DNA from: Candidatus Pseudomonas phytovorans
GTDB taxonomy: Bacteria; Pseudomonadota; Gammaproteobacteria; Pseudomonadales; Pseudomonadaceae
Assembly (NCBI GenBank): GCA_029202525.1
Contig: CP119325.1
Span: 509,001-573,000, forward strand
DNA: 64,000 nucleotides
Reading direction: 5' to 3'
Part shown: positions 36,179 to 44,253 of the stretch, one piece after another
Layout: every line of letters begins with the position of its first letter
How positions within the stretch are numbered: the first letter of the stretch is position 1
Program-made: the position numbers and the translations under genes
The notes under the pieces: generated by a model
Databases searched by the model: none
Told to the model about the DNA's origin: nothing
Seen by the model: the letters and a program-made list of their open reading frames with translations, nothing else

Positions 36179-37363
36179 ATGCTTGCGCAACTTCCACCTG
36201 CGTTGCAAAGCCTGCACTTGCCATTGCGTCTCAAGCTGTGGGATGGCAACCAGTTCGATCTTGGGCCAAGCCCGCAGGTCACGATCGTGATCAAGGACCC
36301 ACAACTCATCAGCCACTTCACCCGCCCGAGCCTGGATGAACTTGGCGAAGCATTTATCGACGGTAAGTTGGAGTTGGAAGGCGATATCGGTGAAGTCATC
36401 CGCGTGTGTGATGAACTCAGTGAAGCGTTACTCGGTGGCGAAGATGACGTCTCGCCTATGCGCACTGCCCATGACAAGGACACAGACGCCAACGCCATTT
36501 CCTACCACTACGACCTGTCGAACGCGTTTTATCAGCTATGGCTGGATGCTGATATGGCGTACTCCTGCGGTTACTTTCGCGAACCCGACAACACCCTGGC
36601 GCAAGCTCAGCAAGACAAGTTCGATCACCTGTGCCGCAAGCTGCGCCTGCAAGCTGGCGAGCACCTGCTGGATGTAGGCTGCGGTTGGGGCGGGTTATCA
36701 CGCTTCGCTGCGCGTGAATACGGTGCCAAGGTTTTCGGTATCACCCTGAGCAAAGAGCAACTTAGCCTTGCCAGGCAGCGCGTAACGGATGAAGGGCTTG
36801 CCGACAGGGTTGATCTGCAGATCCTCGACTACCGCGACCTGCCACAGGATGGCCGTTTCGATAAGGTAGTGAGTGTCGGTATGTTCGAGCATGTGGGTCA
36901 TGCCAACCTGCCGCTGTACGCCCGGACTTTGTTTGGTGCCGTGCGCGAAGGCGGTGTGGTGATGAACCATGGCATCACCGCCAAGCACCTGGATGGCCGG
37001 CCGGTGGGCCGAGGTGCGGGTGAATTCATTGATCGCTACGTATTCCCTAACGGGGAGCTGCCACACTTGTCGATGATCACCGCCAGCATTTGTGAAGCAG
37101 GGCTGGAGGTGGTGGATGTGGAGAGCCTGCGGCTGCACTACGCCAAGACCTTGCACCACTGGAGCGAGAACCTGGAAAACCAGTTGCACAAGGCTGCAAC
37201 GCTGGTGCCCGAGAAGACCTTGCGCATCTGGCGTTTGTACCTGGCCGGGTGCGCCTATGCCTTTGAGAAGGGCAGGATCAATTTGCACCAGATCCTGGCC
37301 GTGAAGCCATACGCCGATGGGCATCATGACCTGCCTTGGACACGCGAAGACCTGTACCGGTGA
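36179..37363 (+). CDS. cfaB: Cyclopropane-fatty-acyl-phospholipid synthase
   Basis: Transfers a methylene group from S-adenosylmethionine to unsaturated acyl chains in membrane phospholipids, a stationary-phase and stress adaptation. The 394-aa protein has the SAM-binding motif LLDVGCGWGGLSRFAA (about 163-178), the catalytic region VGMFEHVGHANLP and a lipid-binding N-terminal domain (1-100). The length matches the family. It is divergent from lpd across a 206-bp gap containing the palindrome TTGTATACAA near 36037. The P. putida cfaB gene is known to be RpoS-dependent; I could not define that promoter here. Confidence 0.93.
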   Translation: MLAQLPPALQSLHLPLRLKLWDGNQFDLGPSPQVTIVIKDPQLISHFTRPSLDELGEAFIDGKLELEGDIGEVIRVCDELSEALLGGEDDVSPMRTAHDKDTDANAISYHYDLSNAFYQLWLDADMAYSCGYFREPDNTLAQAQQDKFDHLCRKLRLQAGEHLLDVGCGWGGLSRFAAREYGAKVFGITLSKEQLSLARQRVTDEGLADRVDLQILDYRDLPQDGRFDKVVSVGMFEHVGHANLPLYARTLFGAVREGGVVMNHGITAKHLDGRPVGRGAGEFIDRYVFPNGELPHLSMITASICEAGLEVVDVESLRLHYAKTLHHWSENLENQLHKAATLVPEKTLRIWRLYLAGCAYAFEKGRINLHQILAVKPYADGHHDLPWTREDLYR

Positions 37364-37386
37364 ATTAAATTCATAGTACTAGAGCA

Positions 37387-38826
37387 TCACAGAATCGGCG
37401 AAATCAGCCGTGCAATTCGCATCCCCAATTGCTGCAGTCGATGAGTATCAAGGCTGTCCTCCGCCGTAATTTCTCGCGACTGTTCAAAGTCATCGAGCAG
37501 CATGTGCTCGACCTGGTCGGCGAAACTGCGGTCGACAGTCAGCAGGGTGATCTCGAAATTCAGACGGAACGAGCGGTTGTCCAGGTTGGCACTGCCGATC
37601 GCACTGACGTCATCATCCACCAGCACCACCTTCTGATGCAGGAAGCCCGGCTGGTAACGGAACATGCGCACACCTGCGCGAACCGCTTCAAAGGCGAACA
37701 GGCTGGAAGCGGCATAGACGATACGGTGGTCTGGCCGTGACGGGATCAGCACGCGAACATCCACCCCACGCAGCACGGCCAGGCGCAGGGCGGCGAACAC
37801 GGCTTCGTCCGGGATGAAATAGGGGCTGGTGATCCACACCCGCCGGGTGGCTGAATGGATCGCTTCGATGAAGAACAACGAGCAGGTTTCCTGCGGGTCA
37901 GCAGGGCCGCTGGCCAAGGCCTGGCACAGCACGCCGTTCTCCGGGTAGGTGTCGGGCAGGATCAGTGGCGGTAGCTGGCGCGTCGCCCAGTACCAGTCCT
38001 CAGCAAATGACTCCTGCAGGCAGGCCAGCACCGGCCCGCTGATCTGCACATGGGTGTCGCGCCAGGGGGAAAGTTGAGGATGCTCACCAAGGTATTCGTC
38101 ACCCACGTTGTGCCCACCGACGAACCCCAGCAGGCCATCCACGACCACGATCTTGCGATGGTTGCGGAAGTTCACCTGGAAGCGGTTGAACCAACCGCGC
38201 CGCGTGGCGAAGGCATGGATCTGCACACCACCTTCGCGCAGCCGCTGGCTGTAGCTGGCTGGCAAGGCATGGCTGCCGACGCGGTCATACAGCACGAATA
38301 CCTGCACACCTTCGCCAGCCTTGCGCAGCAGCAGCTGCTGCAATGCCTTGCCGAGGGTGTCGTCATGAATAATAAAGAACTGCACCAGCACCACGTCGCG
38401 GGCTTTTTCGATGGCGGCGAAAATGGCATCGAACGTGGCTTTTCCGTTGATCAGCAACTTTACCTGGTTGTTCGCCAGGCAGGGCATGCGGCCCAGCTTG
38501 GGCATGGCCCGCAGGGCTGCGTAGCTTTCTGATTCACGGGCGGTCAGGGCTTCCTCCACCCAAGGCCGCCAGTTGAGGTTGGCCATGGCCACGTGCATTT
38601 CCTGGTTGGCCTGGCGCCTGGCCTTGATGTAGGCATAGAACGAGCGCGCGCCAAAAATAAGGTAGGGGATCAAGGTAAGGTAGGGGATGAAGAACAACGG
38701 CATGGCCCAGGCAATCGCGCCTTGGGCGGTACGCACCGTGAAGACCGCGTGCAGTGCGGCGACGATACCCAGTAGGTGAATCAGTCCGAGTAGGTAACCA
38801 AAAAAGTAGGGGCTGTGGTAATCCAT
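37387..38826 (-). CDS. cls: Cardiolipin synthase
   Basis: Phospholipase D-superfamily enzyme that condenses phosphatidylglycerol molecules to cardiolipin at the inner membrane. The 479-aa protein has two N-terminal membrane segments (about 9-28 and 40-60) and two HxKxxxxD motifs (NHRKIVVVDGLLGFVGGHN and LHQKVVLVDDDVSAIGSAN). The ATG at 38826 (MDYHSPYFFGYL) gives the family N-terminus; the frame runs 50 codons further upstream. It converges on cfaB, another membrane-lipid gene. Confidence 0.95.
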   Translation of the reverse strand: MDYHSPYFFGYLLGLIHLLGIVAALHAVFTVRTAQGAIAWAMPLFFIPYLTLIPYLIFGARSFYAYIKARRQANQEMHVAMANLNWRPWVEEALTARESESYAALRAMPKLGRMPCLANNQVKLLINGKATFDAIFAAIEKARDVVLVQFFIIHDDTLGKALQQLLLRKAGEGVQVFVLYDRVGSHALPASYSQRLREGGVQIHAFATRRGWFNRFQVNFRNHRKIVVVDGLLGFVGGHNVGDEYLGEHPQLSPWRDTHVQISGPVLACLQESFAEDWYWATRQLPPLILPDTYPENGVLCQALASGPADPQETCSLFFIEAIHSATRRVWITSPYFIPDEAVFAALRLAVLRGVDVRVLIPSRPDHRIVYAASSLFAFEAVRAGVRMFRYQPGFLHQKVVLVDDDVSAIGSANLDNRSFRLNFEITLLTVDRSFADQVEHMLLDDFEQSREITAEDSLDTHRLQQLGMRIARLISPIL

Positions 38827-38957
38827 ATGCATCCTGCTTGCCGAGTACACTTGAGCTAACAGAACACGTTCCCGGTCCACCTTGCAACCTGAAGGTGGAT
38901 TTGGCGTCCAAGGTTCAGCCCGGCCCGCTTGGCCGGTTTTTCCAGGAGCGATCGTCC

Positions 38958-39485
38958 ATGAAGATTCGTCTGCCACTGTTGGCGTTGGCCCTAGCTGTGA
39001 GCAGCCCGCTGGTGCATGCCCAGGTGCTCCAACCAGGTTTGTGGGAGCTGACCACCAGCAACATGCAGGTCGATGGCAAGCCGTTACCCGACATGCAGTT
39101 CATGCTCGGTCAGTTGAAAAACCTGCCGCCAGAGCAGCGCGCGATGATGGAAGGGGTGTTGGCCAAACAAGGGGTGACGGTAGGTGGCAACGGCGTGCGT
39201 TCGTGCCTGACGCCAGAGCAGGTGGCAACCAACGACATCCCACTGCAGGATCCGAAGTCAGGCTGCACCCAGAAGATTACCGACCGTACCGGTAATGTGT
39301 GGAAGTTCCAGTTCAGCTGCCCCAAGGCACAGGGCACCGGCCAGGCCACCTTCCTCAGTGACCGGGAATTCACCACGCAGGTCAGTGGTACATTCAACGC
39401 TTCGGGTGTGCAGCAACAAGGCAGCATGAACACCCGTGCGGTGTGGCTGGGCAATGACTGTGGCACGGTCAAACCGCGCAGCTGA
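38958..39485 (+). CDS. DUF3617 family secreted protein
   Basis: A 175-aa protein with a clear signal peptide (MKIRLPLLALALAVSSPLVHA, cleavage about residue 21) followed by the DUF3617 pattern QPGLWELTTSNMQVDGKPLPD and four cysteines that could form disulfides in the periplasm. The ATG at 38958 is preceded by AGGAG at 9 nt. It is divergent from cls, and its 3' end overlaps convergent folE2 by 17 bp. Function unknown; homologues are widespread in proteobacteria. Confidence 0.85.
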   Translation: MKIRLPLLALALAVSSPLVHAQVLQPGLWELTTSNMQVDGKPLPDMQFMLGQLKNLPPEQRAMMEGVLAKQGVTVGGNGVRSCLTPEQVATNDIPLQDPKSGCTQKITDRTGNVWKFQFSCPKAQGTGQATFLSDREFTTQVSGTFNASGVQQQGSMNTRAVWLGNDCGTVKPRS

Positions 39486-40374
39486 CGTCCCAATGCCATT
39501 GGCTGGTGGCAACGGCGTCGTGGGCATGCAGGCTCTCTGCATGTTCCACGCGCAGCTTGAAAGCCGTGCTCCATTCCAATTGCCGTAACGCCTTGTGCAG
39601 GCGTCGTGCGGCGTCTTCACAGAACATCAGGTTCTGCCCGTTGGCCAAGGCGAACGCTTGCTCGTCCGCCCGTTTCACTGCGGTCTGCACAGCCGTCCCC
39701 AAGCTTGCCTCAATGCAATCGATCAATTCGGTGATGGGTAAAACTTGCTCATTGCTGCGCAGCCGTACCTGGGTTTGCGCGGTACTTCGTTGGCTGTGGG
39801 GCGTCGCCACAATACCTTCGGCGCTACCAAGCCACTCCAGTATTGCCGATTTTTCAACCTGCTCTTTGCTGAAGTCGTCCATGAATTGCTGCTGAATCAG
39901 CTGCCGTGCAAGCGCAGCCGAGCATGGACAGGTAGAGGAATAGGGTACGGAAACAGATAGTTCCACGTGGAACATTTCATTTTCTATCCGTGCATTGACC
40001 GTTACGGCATAGCTTTTCCAGCCTGCCAATGGGCTGATCAAGGCCGGCCTTTTTAGCAAATGCTCGAAGCGCAGGCGCAGGTAGGCTGCTGAAGAAAGCC
40101 CTTCATGGCTGCTCAGAAAATCAGCCAGTACCTGCCTGATTGCCAGCGGAGTGAGGGGCTGGTGCTCCAGTGACTCCAAGGCAAGGTAAAGCCGCGACAT
40201 GTGGATGCCGCGGGAATTGCCATCCACCAGGTTTACCCCTGCATCCACTTTGGCAGCTGCGGTTCGCCCTTCGAATTGCACAGGCAAGGCAATTCCGCGC
40301 ATGCCCACCCAGTCCAGAGGCAAGGTGTACGCCAAGGTTTGTGCAGCGATGTCGGGGAGTTTTAGCTGGGTCAT
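39469..40374 (-). CDS. folE2: GTP cyclohydrolase FolE2
   Basis: Type IB GTP cyclohydrolase that starts folate/pterin synthesis without the strict zinc requirement of FolE. The 301-aa protein belongs to the COG1469 tunnelling-fold family, with the conserved cysteine in SVPYSSTCPCSAALARQL and the MFCEDAARRLH stretch. The ATG at 40374 (MTQLKLPDIA) is preferred over an upstream TTG. It lies 25 bp after a small secreted protein and divergent from COG0523 genes with a Zur-like operator between, the usual context of folE2 as a zinc-limitation back-up enzyme. A parS site lies inside (39960-39973). Confidence 0.92.
   Translation of the reverse strand: MTQLKLPDIAAQTLAYTLPLDWVGMRGIALPVQFEGRTAAAKVDAGVNLVDGNSRGIHMSRLYLALESLEHQPLTPLAIRQVLADFLSSHEGLSSAAYLRLRFEHLLKRPALISPLAGWKSYAVTVNARIENEMFHVELSVSVPYSSTCPCSAALARQLIQQQFMDDFSKEQVEKSAILEWLGSAEGIVATPHSQRSTAQTQVRLRSNEQVLPITELIDCIEASLGTAVQTAVKRADEQAFALANGQNLMFCEDAARRLHKALRQLEWSTAFKLRVEHAESLHAHDAVATSQWHWDVSCAV
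39960..39973. promoter_or_regulatory. parS site (ParB-binding) in folE2
   Basis: Exact GTTCCACGTGGAAC within folE2, about 26 kb from oriC and on the opposite side from the recF sites. Pseudomonas chromosomes have several scattered parS copies around oriC. Confidence 0.88.
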
Positions 40375-40399
40375 CTGGATTTCCAAACAAAAAGGGGCA

Positions 40400-40780
40400 T
40401 CAGTGGCAACCGCCGATCAAGCTGCAATGCAGGTTGAAGCGCTGCCCGCTAGAGCTGGATACGCGGTTCAAGGTGGTCCAGCCAACGCGACGGCTGTAAC
40501 CCACCCAGGCTTCGCCATCGCTGGCCAGGCCGGTGAAAAACGTGAATGTGCCATAGCGGCTGTTGGTTTGTGCCCACAGGCGCCGGCTGCTGAAGTCGTA
40601 ACCGCGCAGGTAGAAAGTGCTGCCTTGGCTGCGCACGCTGTAGTAACTGCCCTTGCCATCCTGGCAGGCAAGCAATGTCGCGCTGCGTGTACACACCGCC
40701 AAGCTGCTGCTATTTGGCATGGCAAACAGCGAAGTGGGCATGATGAGCAATAACAGCAGCATGGCGCGTGGCAGATTCAT
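40400..40780 (-). CDS. Small secreted hypothetical protein upstream of folE2
   Basis: A 126-aa protein with a signal peptide (residues 1-20, MNLPRAMLLLLLIMPTSLFA). The mature part is rich in Tyr, Ser and Arg and has about four cysteines (CTRSATLLACQDG; NLHCSLIGGC), which suggests a disulfide-stabilised periplasmic domain. The repeated YSVRSQGSTFYLRGYDF pattern looks beta-rich. It is co-directional with folE2 (25-bp gap) and its start lies 54 bp from the Zur-like site, so zinc-responsive expression is likely. Family not recognised. Confidence 0.7.
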   Translation of the reverse strand: MNLPRAMLLLLLIMPTSLFAMPNSSSLAVCTRSATLLACQDGKGSYYSVRSQGSTFYLRGYDFSSRRLWAQTNSRYGTFTFFTGLASDGEAWVGYSRRVGWTTLNRVSSSSGQRFNLHCSLIGGCH

Positions 40781-40833
40781 TTTTCATCCCCGGTGAGTAC
40801 TCGTCCGTCGAGAACGGCTTGGCGAAATTGTAT

Positions 40834-40848
40834 TGTTACTTTATAACA
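40834..40848. promoter_or_regulatory. Zur-type operator between folE2 cluster and cobW cluster
   Basis: TGTTACTTTATAACA is an interrupted palindrome (TGTTA/TAACA, 834-838 and 844-848 of this kilobase) very close to the Zur consensus (TGTTATA-N-TATAACA). It lies between two divergent units whose products, FolE2 and COG0523 GTPases, are standard Zur targets. Confidence 0.65.
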
Positions 40849-40895
40849 TTGTGCAATGCATCGTTTCGAATGCGCTCGCCTGAAGAGGTTTTGCC

Positions 40896-42104
40896 ATGTC
40901 CACCCGTCTCCCCGTCACCGTTCTGTCTGGCTTCCTTGGCGCCGGCAAGAGCACTTTGCTCAACCATGCGCTGCGTAACCGCGACAACCTGCGGGTCGCG
41001 GTCATCGTCAACGACATGAGTGAAATCAACATCGACGCCAGCGAGGTACAACGCAACGTCAGCCTCAACCGCGCTGAAGAGAAACTGGTCGAGATGAGCA
41101 ACGGCTGCATTTGCTGCACGCTGCGTGAAGATCTGCTCGAAGAAGTGGCGCGGCTGGCCGAAGAGGGGCGCTTCGATTACTTGCTCATCGAGTCCACAGG
41201 TATCTCGGAGCCACTTCCGGTGGCCGAAACGTTCACCTTTCGCGACGAGCAGGGCCGCAGCCTTTCCGACATGGCGCGGCTGGACACCATGGTCACTGTC
41301 GTCGATGGGCTGAATTTTTTGCGTGATTACCAGGCGGCAGACAGCCTGGCCAGCCATGGCGAAACCTTGGGCGAAGAGGACGAGCGATCGATCAGTGATC
41401 TGCTGATCGAGCAGGTGGAGTTCGCCGATGTGCTGTTGCTGAGCAAGATCGACCTGATCAGCCAGCACGAGCGTGAAGAGCTCATGGCTATTTTGCGCAG
41501 CCTCAACGCCCGGGCGCAGATCGTGCCCATGGTCATGGGCCAAGTGCCACTGGCGCGCATTCTGGATACTGGGCTGTTCGACTTCGACCAAGCTGCCCAA
41601 GCGCCTGGCTGGTTGCAAGAATTGCGCGGCGAGCATGTGCCGGAGACTGAAGAATATGGCATCGCGGCCACGACTTGGCAGGCCAGGCGGCCGCTTCATC
41701 CACAACGCTTTTTCGACTTTATCCACATGCCCTGGAGTAATGGTCGGCTGCTGCGTTCGAAGGGTTTTTTCTGGTTGGCCAGCAAGTATCAGGAAGCCGG
41801 TAGCTGGTCCCAGGCAGGTGGCATGATGCGCCACGGCCTGGCGGGCCGTTGGTGGCGTTTCGTGCCGCGCGAGCAGTGGCCGCAGGATGTGGATAACACC
41901 GCCGAGATCTTGAAACACTGGGCCGCCGAGACCGGTGACTGCCGGCAGGAACTGGTGTTCATCGGGCAGAATATCGACTTCAAAGCGTTATCCACAGCGC
42001 TTGATGCTTGCCTGTTGACGGATGAAGAAATGGCTTTGGGGCACATGGGATGGTTGCGCCTGGCCGATCCATTTGGCCCTTGGCAGCAGGAGGCAGCAGC
42101 ATGA
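40896..42104 (+). CDS. COG0523 (CobW/ZNG-type) GTPase metallochaperone
   Basis: P-loop GTPase of the COG0523 family, probably a zinc metallochaperone. The 402-aa protein has Walker A SGFLGAGKSTLLN (11-23), the metal-binding CxCC motif GCICCTLRED (70-79), ESTGISEP, and a C-terminal CobW_C domain (about 260-400). Zur control and folE2 nearby favour zinc handling over cobalamin synthesis. The stop overlaps the start of the DUF1826 gene. Three DnaA-box 9-mers lie inside (41719, 41888, 41988). Confidence 0.9.
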   Translation: MSTRLPVTVLSGFLGAGKSTLLNHALRNRDNLRVAVIVNDMSEINIDASEVQRNVSLNRAEEKLVEMSNGCICCTLREDLLEEVARLAEEGRFDYLLIESTGISEPLPVAETFTFRDEQGRSLSDMARLDTMVTVVDGLNFLRDYQAADSLASHGETLGEEDERSISDLLIEQVEFADVLLLSKIDLISQHEREELMAILRSLNARAQIVPMVMGQVPLARILDTGLFDFDQAAQAPGWLQELRGEHVPETEEYGIAATTWQARRPLHPQRFFDFIHMPWSNGRLLRSKGFFWLASKYQEAGSWSQAGGMMRHGLAGRWWRFVPREQWPQDVDNTAEILKHWAAETGDCRQELVFIGQNIDFKALSTALDACLLTDEEMALGHMGWLRLADPFGPWQQEAAA

Positions 42105-42727
42105 TGCCTGCGCGCAACCCTGTGGATATCTTCCAGGTGTCTGGCGAAACCCCGCTGGTATTGACCGACATACTGCAGGACGGTGTGAACCTGGCGGTGT
42201 GGCGCCGGCGCTTGCCGCCACAGCTAGAGGATTTTGCCGAGCTGGTAGTCAGCCTTGGGCAATACTTGGCTGACCAGCGCGTGATCGATGTGGACGAGCA
42301 GCAGGTGCCGGTCTTGCCTGAATTACTACGAGAAGCGGCGGACTTGCACGGTTACGCAGCATTCGTGGCCGATGTGGCTTGGCTGGTGGCGGCCTATACC
42401 TGCCTGGTTGGCGCGCGGCGGGTTGGCTTGCGTCTGCAGGTACTGACCGGGCCCATGTGCCCGCGCTTCCATGTGGATAACGTGCCGGTGCGGCTCCTGA
42501 CTACCTATGTAGGGCCGGGTAGCGAGTGGTTGCGAGAGCGGGATAGCCCGCGTCGAGAGTTACACACAGCGCAAGTTCCTGTGGATAACATTCAGAAGCT
42601 GCAGGTCGGTGAAGTGGCCGTACTAAAGGGCGAGAAGTGGCAGGGCAACGAAGGTGCAGGCCTGGTGCACCGCTCGCCCTCGGGACAGCAAGGGCGCCTG
42701 CTGCTCAGCCTTGACTGGTTAGCCTGA
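42101..42727 (+). CDS. DUF1826 family protein
   Basis: A 208-aa DUF1826 protein of unknown biochemical role, often found in Zur regulons beside COG0523 GTPases. The conserved core runs from about residue 70 to 195 and includes CPRFHVDNVPVRLLTTYVG and the C-terminal HRSPSGQQGRLLLSLDW; the His/Asp residues and overall layout recall a metal-dependent cupin-like dioxygenase fold (tentative). The ATG at 42101 follows AGGAGG at 7 nt and overlaps the cobW stop by 4 bp. Two DnaA-box 9-mers lie inside (42472, 42580). Confidence 0.85.
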   Translation: MMPARNPVDIFQVSGETPLVLTDILQDGVNLAVWRRRLPPQLEDFAELVVSLGQYLADQRVIDVDEQQVPVLPELLREAADLHGYAAFVADVAWLVAAYTCLVGARRVGLRLQVLTGPMCPRFHVDNVPVRLLTTYVGPGSEWLRERDSPRRELHTAQVPVDNIQKLQVGEVAVLKGEKWQGNEGAGLVHRSPSGQQGRLLLSLDWLA

Positions 42728-42767
42728 CGGCGCATAGTGAGCCATCACCCCCGCTTGAAGCCATCTC

Positions 42768-43739
42768 ATGCTGCAGAACATTCCCACCCATGTGATTGCT
42801 GGCCCACTGGGGGCCGGCAAGACCACCCTGATCCGCCATCTGCTGGCCCAGCGCCCGGGCAACGAACGCTGGGCGGTATTGATCAATGAATTCGGCCTGG
42901 TTGGCCTGGATGCGGCCTTGCTCAGCCGTGACGATGACGGCATCGCCATTGGCGAGGTTGCAGGCGGCTGCCTGTGTTGTGTCAACGGTATGCCGTTCCA
43001 GGTGGGACTGGGCCGGTTGCTGCGCAAATCCCGGCCTGACCGGCTGTTCATCGAGCCCTCCGGTCTGGGTCACCCATTGCAGCTGATTGCTCAACTACAG
43101 CAGGCCCCGTGGGCTGGAGTGCTGACAATCCAGCCATTGGTCATGGTTGTGGATGCTCAATCCATGGCGCGAAACGAGCCGCTTCCAGAGGCCCAGCAAC
43201 AGGCTTTCGACGCGTGTGAAAGCGTGATTTTCAACAAGTCAGAGGCTGTGGATGAAATATCTAAAGTGTTGATAACTAATAAATTTACCAACAAGAATAT
43301 GCTCTGGTCCGTACAAGGTCAGGTGCCTTTATCAAGCCTTGTTGGCTCACCTTCACAGATTGTCGACAGCCCATTTGAGGAAAACAGGATTGTCGACAAT
43401 CTTGGAGTGCCCCCCACAATATTGTGGACAGACCCCAGCCAGCCGATCTGTCTTGCCCAAGAGGGGGAGGGAGGTTGGAGCATTGGTTGGCGCTGGCACC
43501 CCGCACAGCAGTTTTATCCACAGCGGCTACAGGCGTTCTTGCGCAGTTGGCGTTGGCGGCGGGCGAAAGGGGTTATCCACAGCCTGGAGGGCTGGCAATC
43601 ATTCAATGGGCTCAATGGTGACATGCCCATGTGGCAGCCCAGTGACTGGCGAAGGGATAGCCGTATCGAGCTGATTTTTGATCAGCCGCAATCGCAACCC
43701 GCGCTGCAAGCGGGGTTGAGCGACTGCCGCGTCAGTTGA
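42768..43739 (+). CDS. Second COG0523 (CobW-type) GTPase
   Basis: A 323-aa COG0523 protein with Walker A AGPLGAGKTTLIR (11-23), the CxCC motif GGCLCCVNGMPF and IEPSGLGHP. It is shorter than the first paralogue and its C-terminal domain is reduced. The middle of the gene (about 43250-43440) is AT-richer than its neighbours, uses rarer codons and contains three 11-14 bp palindromes, so that segment may be an expanded linker. Two DnaA-box 9-mers lie near its end (43514, 43573). It follows DUF1826 by 40 bp, in the same likely Zur operon. Confidence 0.87.
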   Translation: MLQNIPTHVIAGPLGAGKTTLIRHLLAQRPGNERWAVLINEFGLVGLDAALLSRDDDGIAIGEVAGGCLCCVNGMPFQVGLGRLLRKSRPDRLFIEPSGLGHPLQLIAQLQQAPWAGVLTIQPLVMVVDAQSMARNEPLPEAQQQAFDACESVIFNKSEAVDEISKVLITNKFTNKNMLWSVQGQVPLSSLVGSPSQIVDSPFEENRIVDNLGVPPTILWTDPSQPICLAQEGEGGWSIGWRWHPAQQFYPQRLQAFLRSWRWRRAKGVIHSLEGWQSFNGLNGDMPMWQPSDWRRDSRIELIFDQPQSQPALQAGLSDCRVS

Positions 43740-44132
43740 TCAGTTGCGCCAGCGATTGTGCTCCTGGCGCCACTGCTGCATCTCGATGACATTGTCGGTG
43801 TGTGGCGGGGTCTTGATTTCGAACGGGTAGGGCGCCAGTTCGATCTGTACGCTGTGCGCGCCGAACTGGGTCACGGTACCGGGGTGGCGCTGGTCGCCAG
43901 TGACGGTGAACTCGAAGGCATAGATGCGTGCCAGGCGCTTGCGGCCATTGGCATCACGGACAAAGCCGATGCGCTTGAGTGCGACGGCATCGTCGAGCAG
44001 CTCGAGGTCGAGCTTGGCGCAGTGCTGTTTGACCCTTTCCAGGGCTTTTTCGCGCAACCCATGGTTGTGCCACAACCAGCCGCCTGCCGTGGCTACCAGC
44101 ATCAGGACGAAGACGTTCTCCAGGGTCAACAT
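43740..44132 (-). CDS. DUF3301 family membrane-anchored protein
   Basis: A 130-aa protein with one N-terminal membrane helix (MLTLENVFVLMLVATAGGWLW) followed by a cytoplasmic domain (HCAKLDLELLDDAVALKRIGF; LARIYAFEFTVTGDQRHPG), the DUF3301 pattern. ATG codons at 44138 and 44132 are both possible; 44132 has GGAG at 9 nt. The stop follows that of convergent cobW without spacing. Function unknown. Confidence 0.8.
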   Translation of the reverse strand: MLTLENVFVLMLVATAGGWLWHNHGLREKALERVKQHCAKLDLELLDDAVALKRIGFVRDANGRKRLARIYAFEFTVTGDQRHPGTVTQFGAHSVQIELAPYPFEIKTPPHTDNVIEMQQWRQEHNRWRN

Positions 44133-44253
44133 TTGCATATGCTCCAAACAGGTAGATCCAGCTTAACTGCGTCCCTGGCCTGTCGTACAGGTGGCAATCG
44201 AGTTCATACTGCGCTGCGCACAATCCTTTGAAACAGCTTTGGAAATCACCCGC

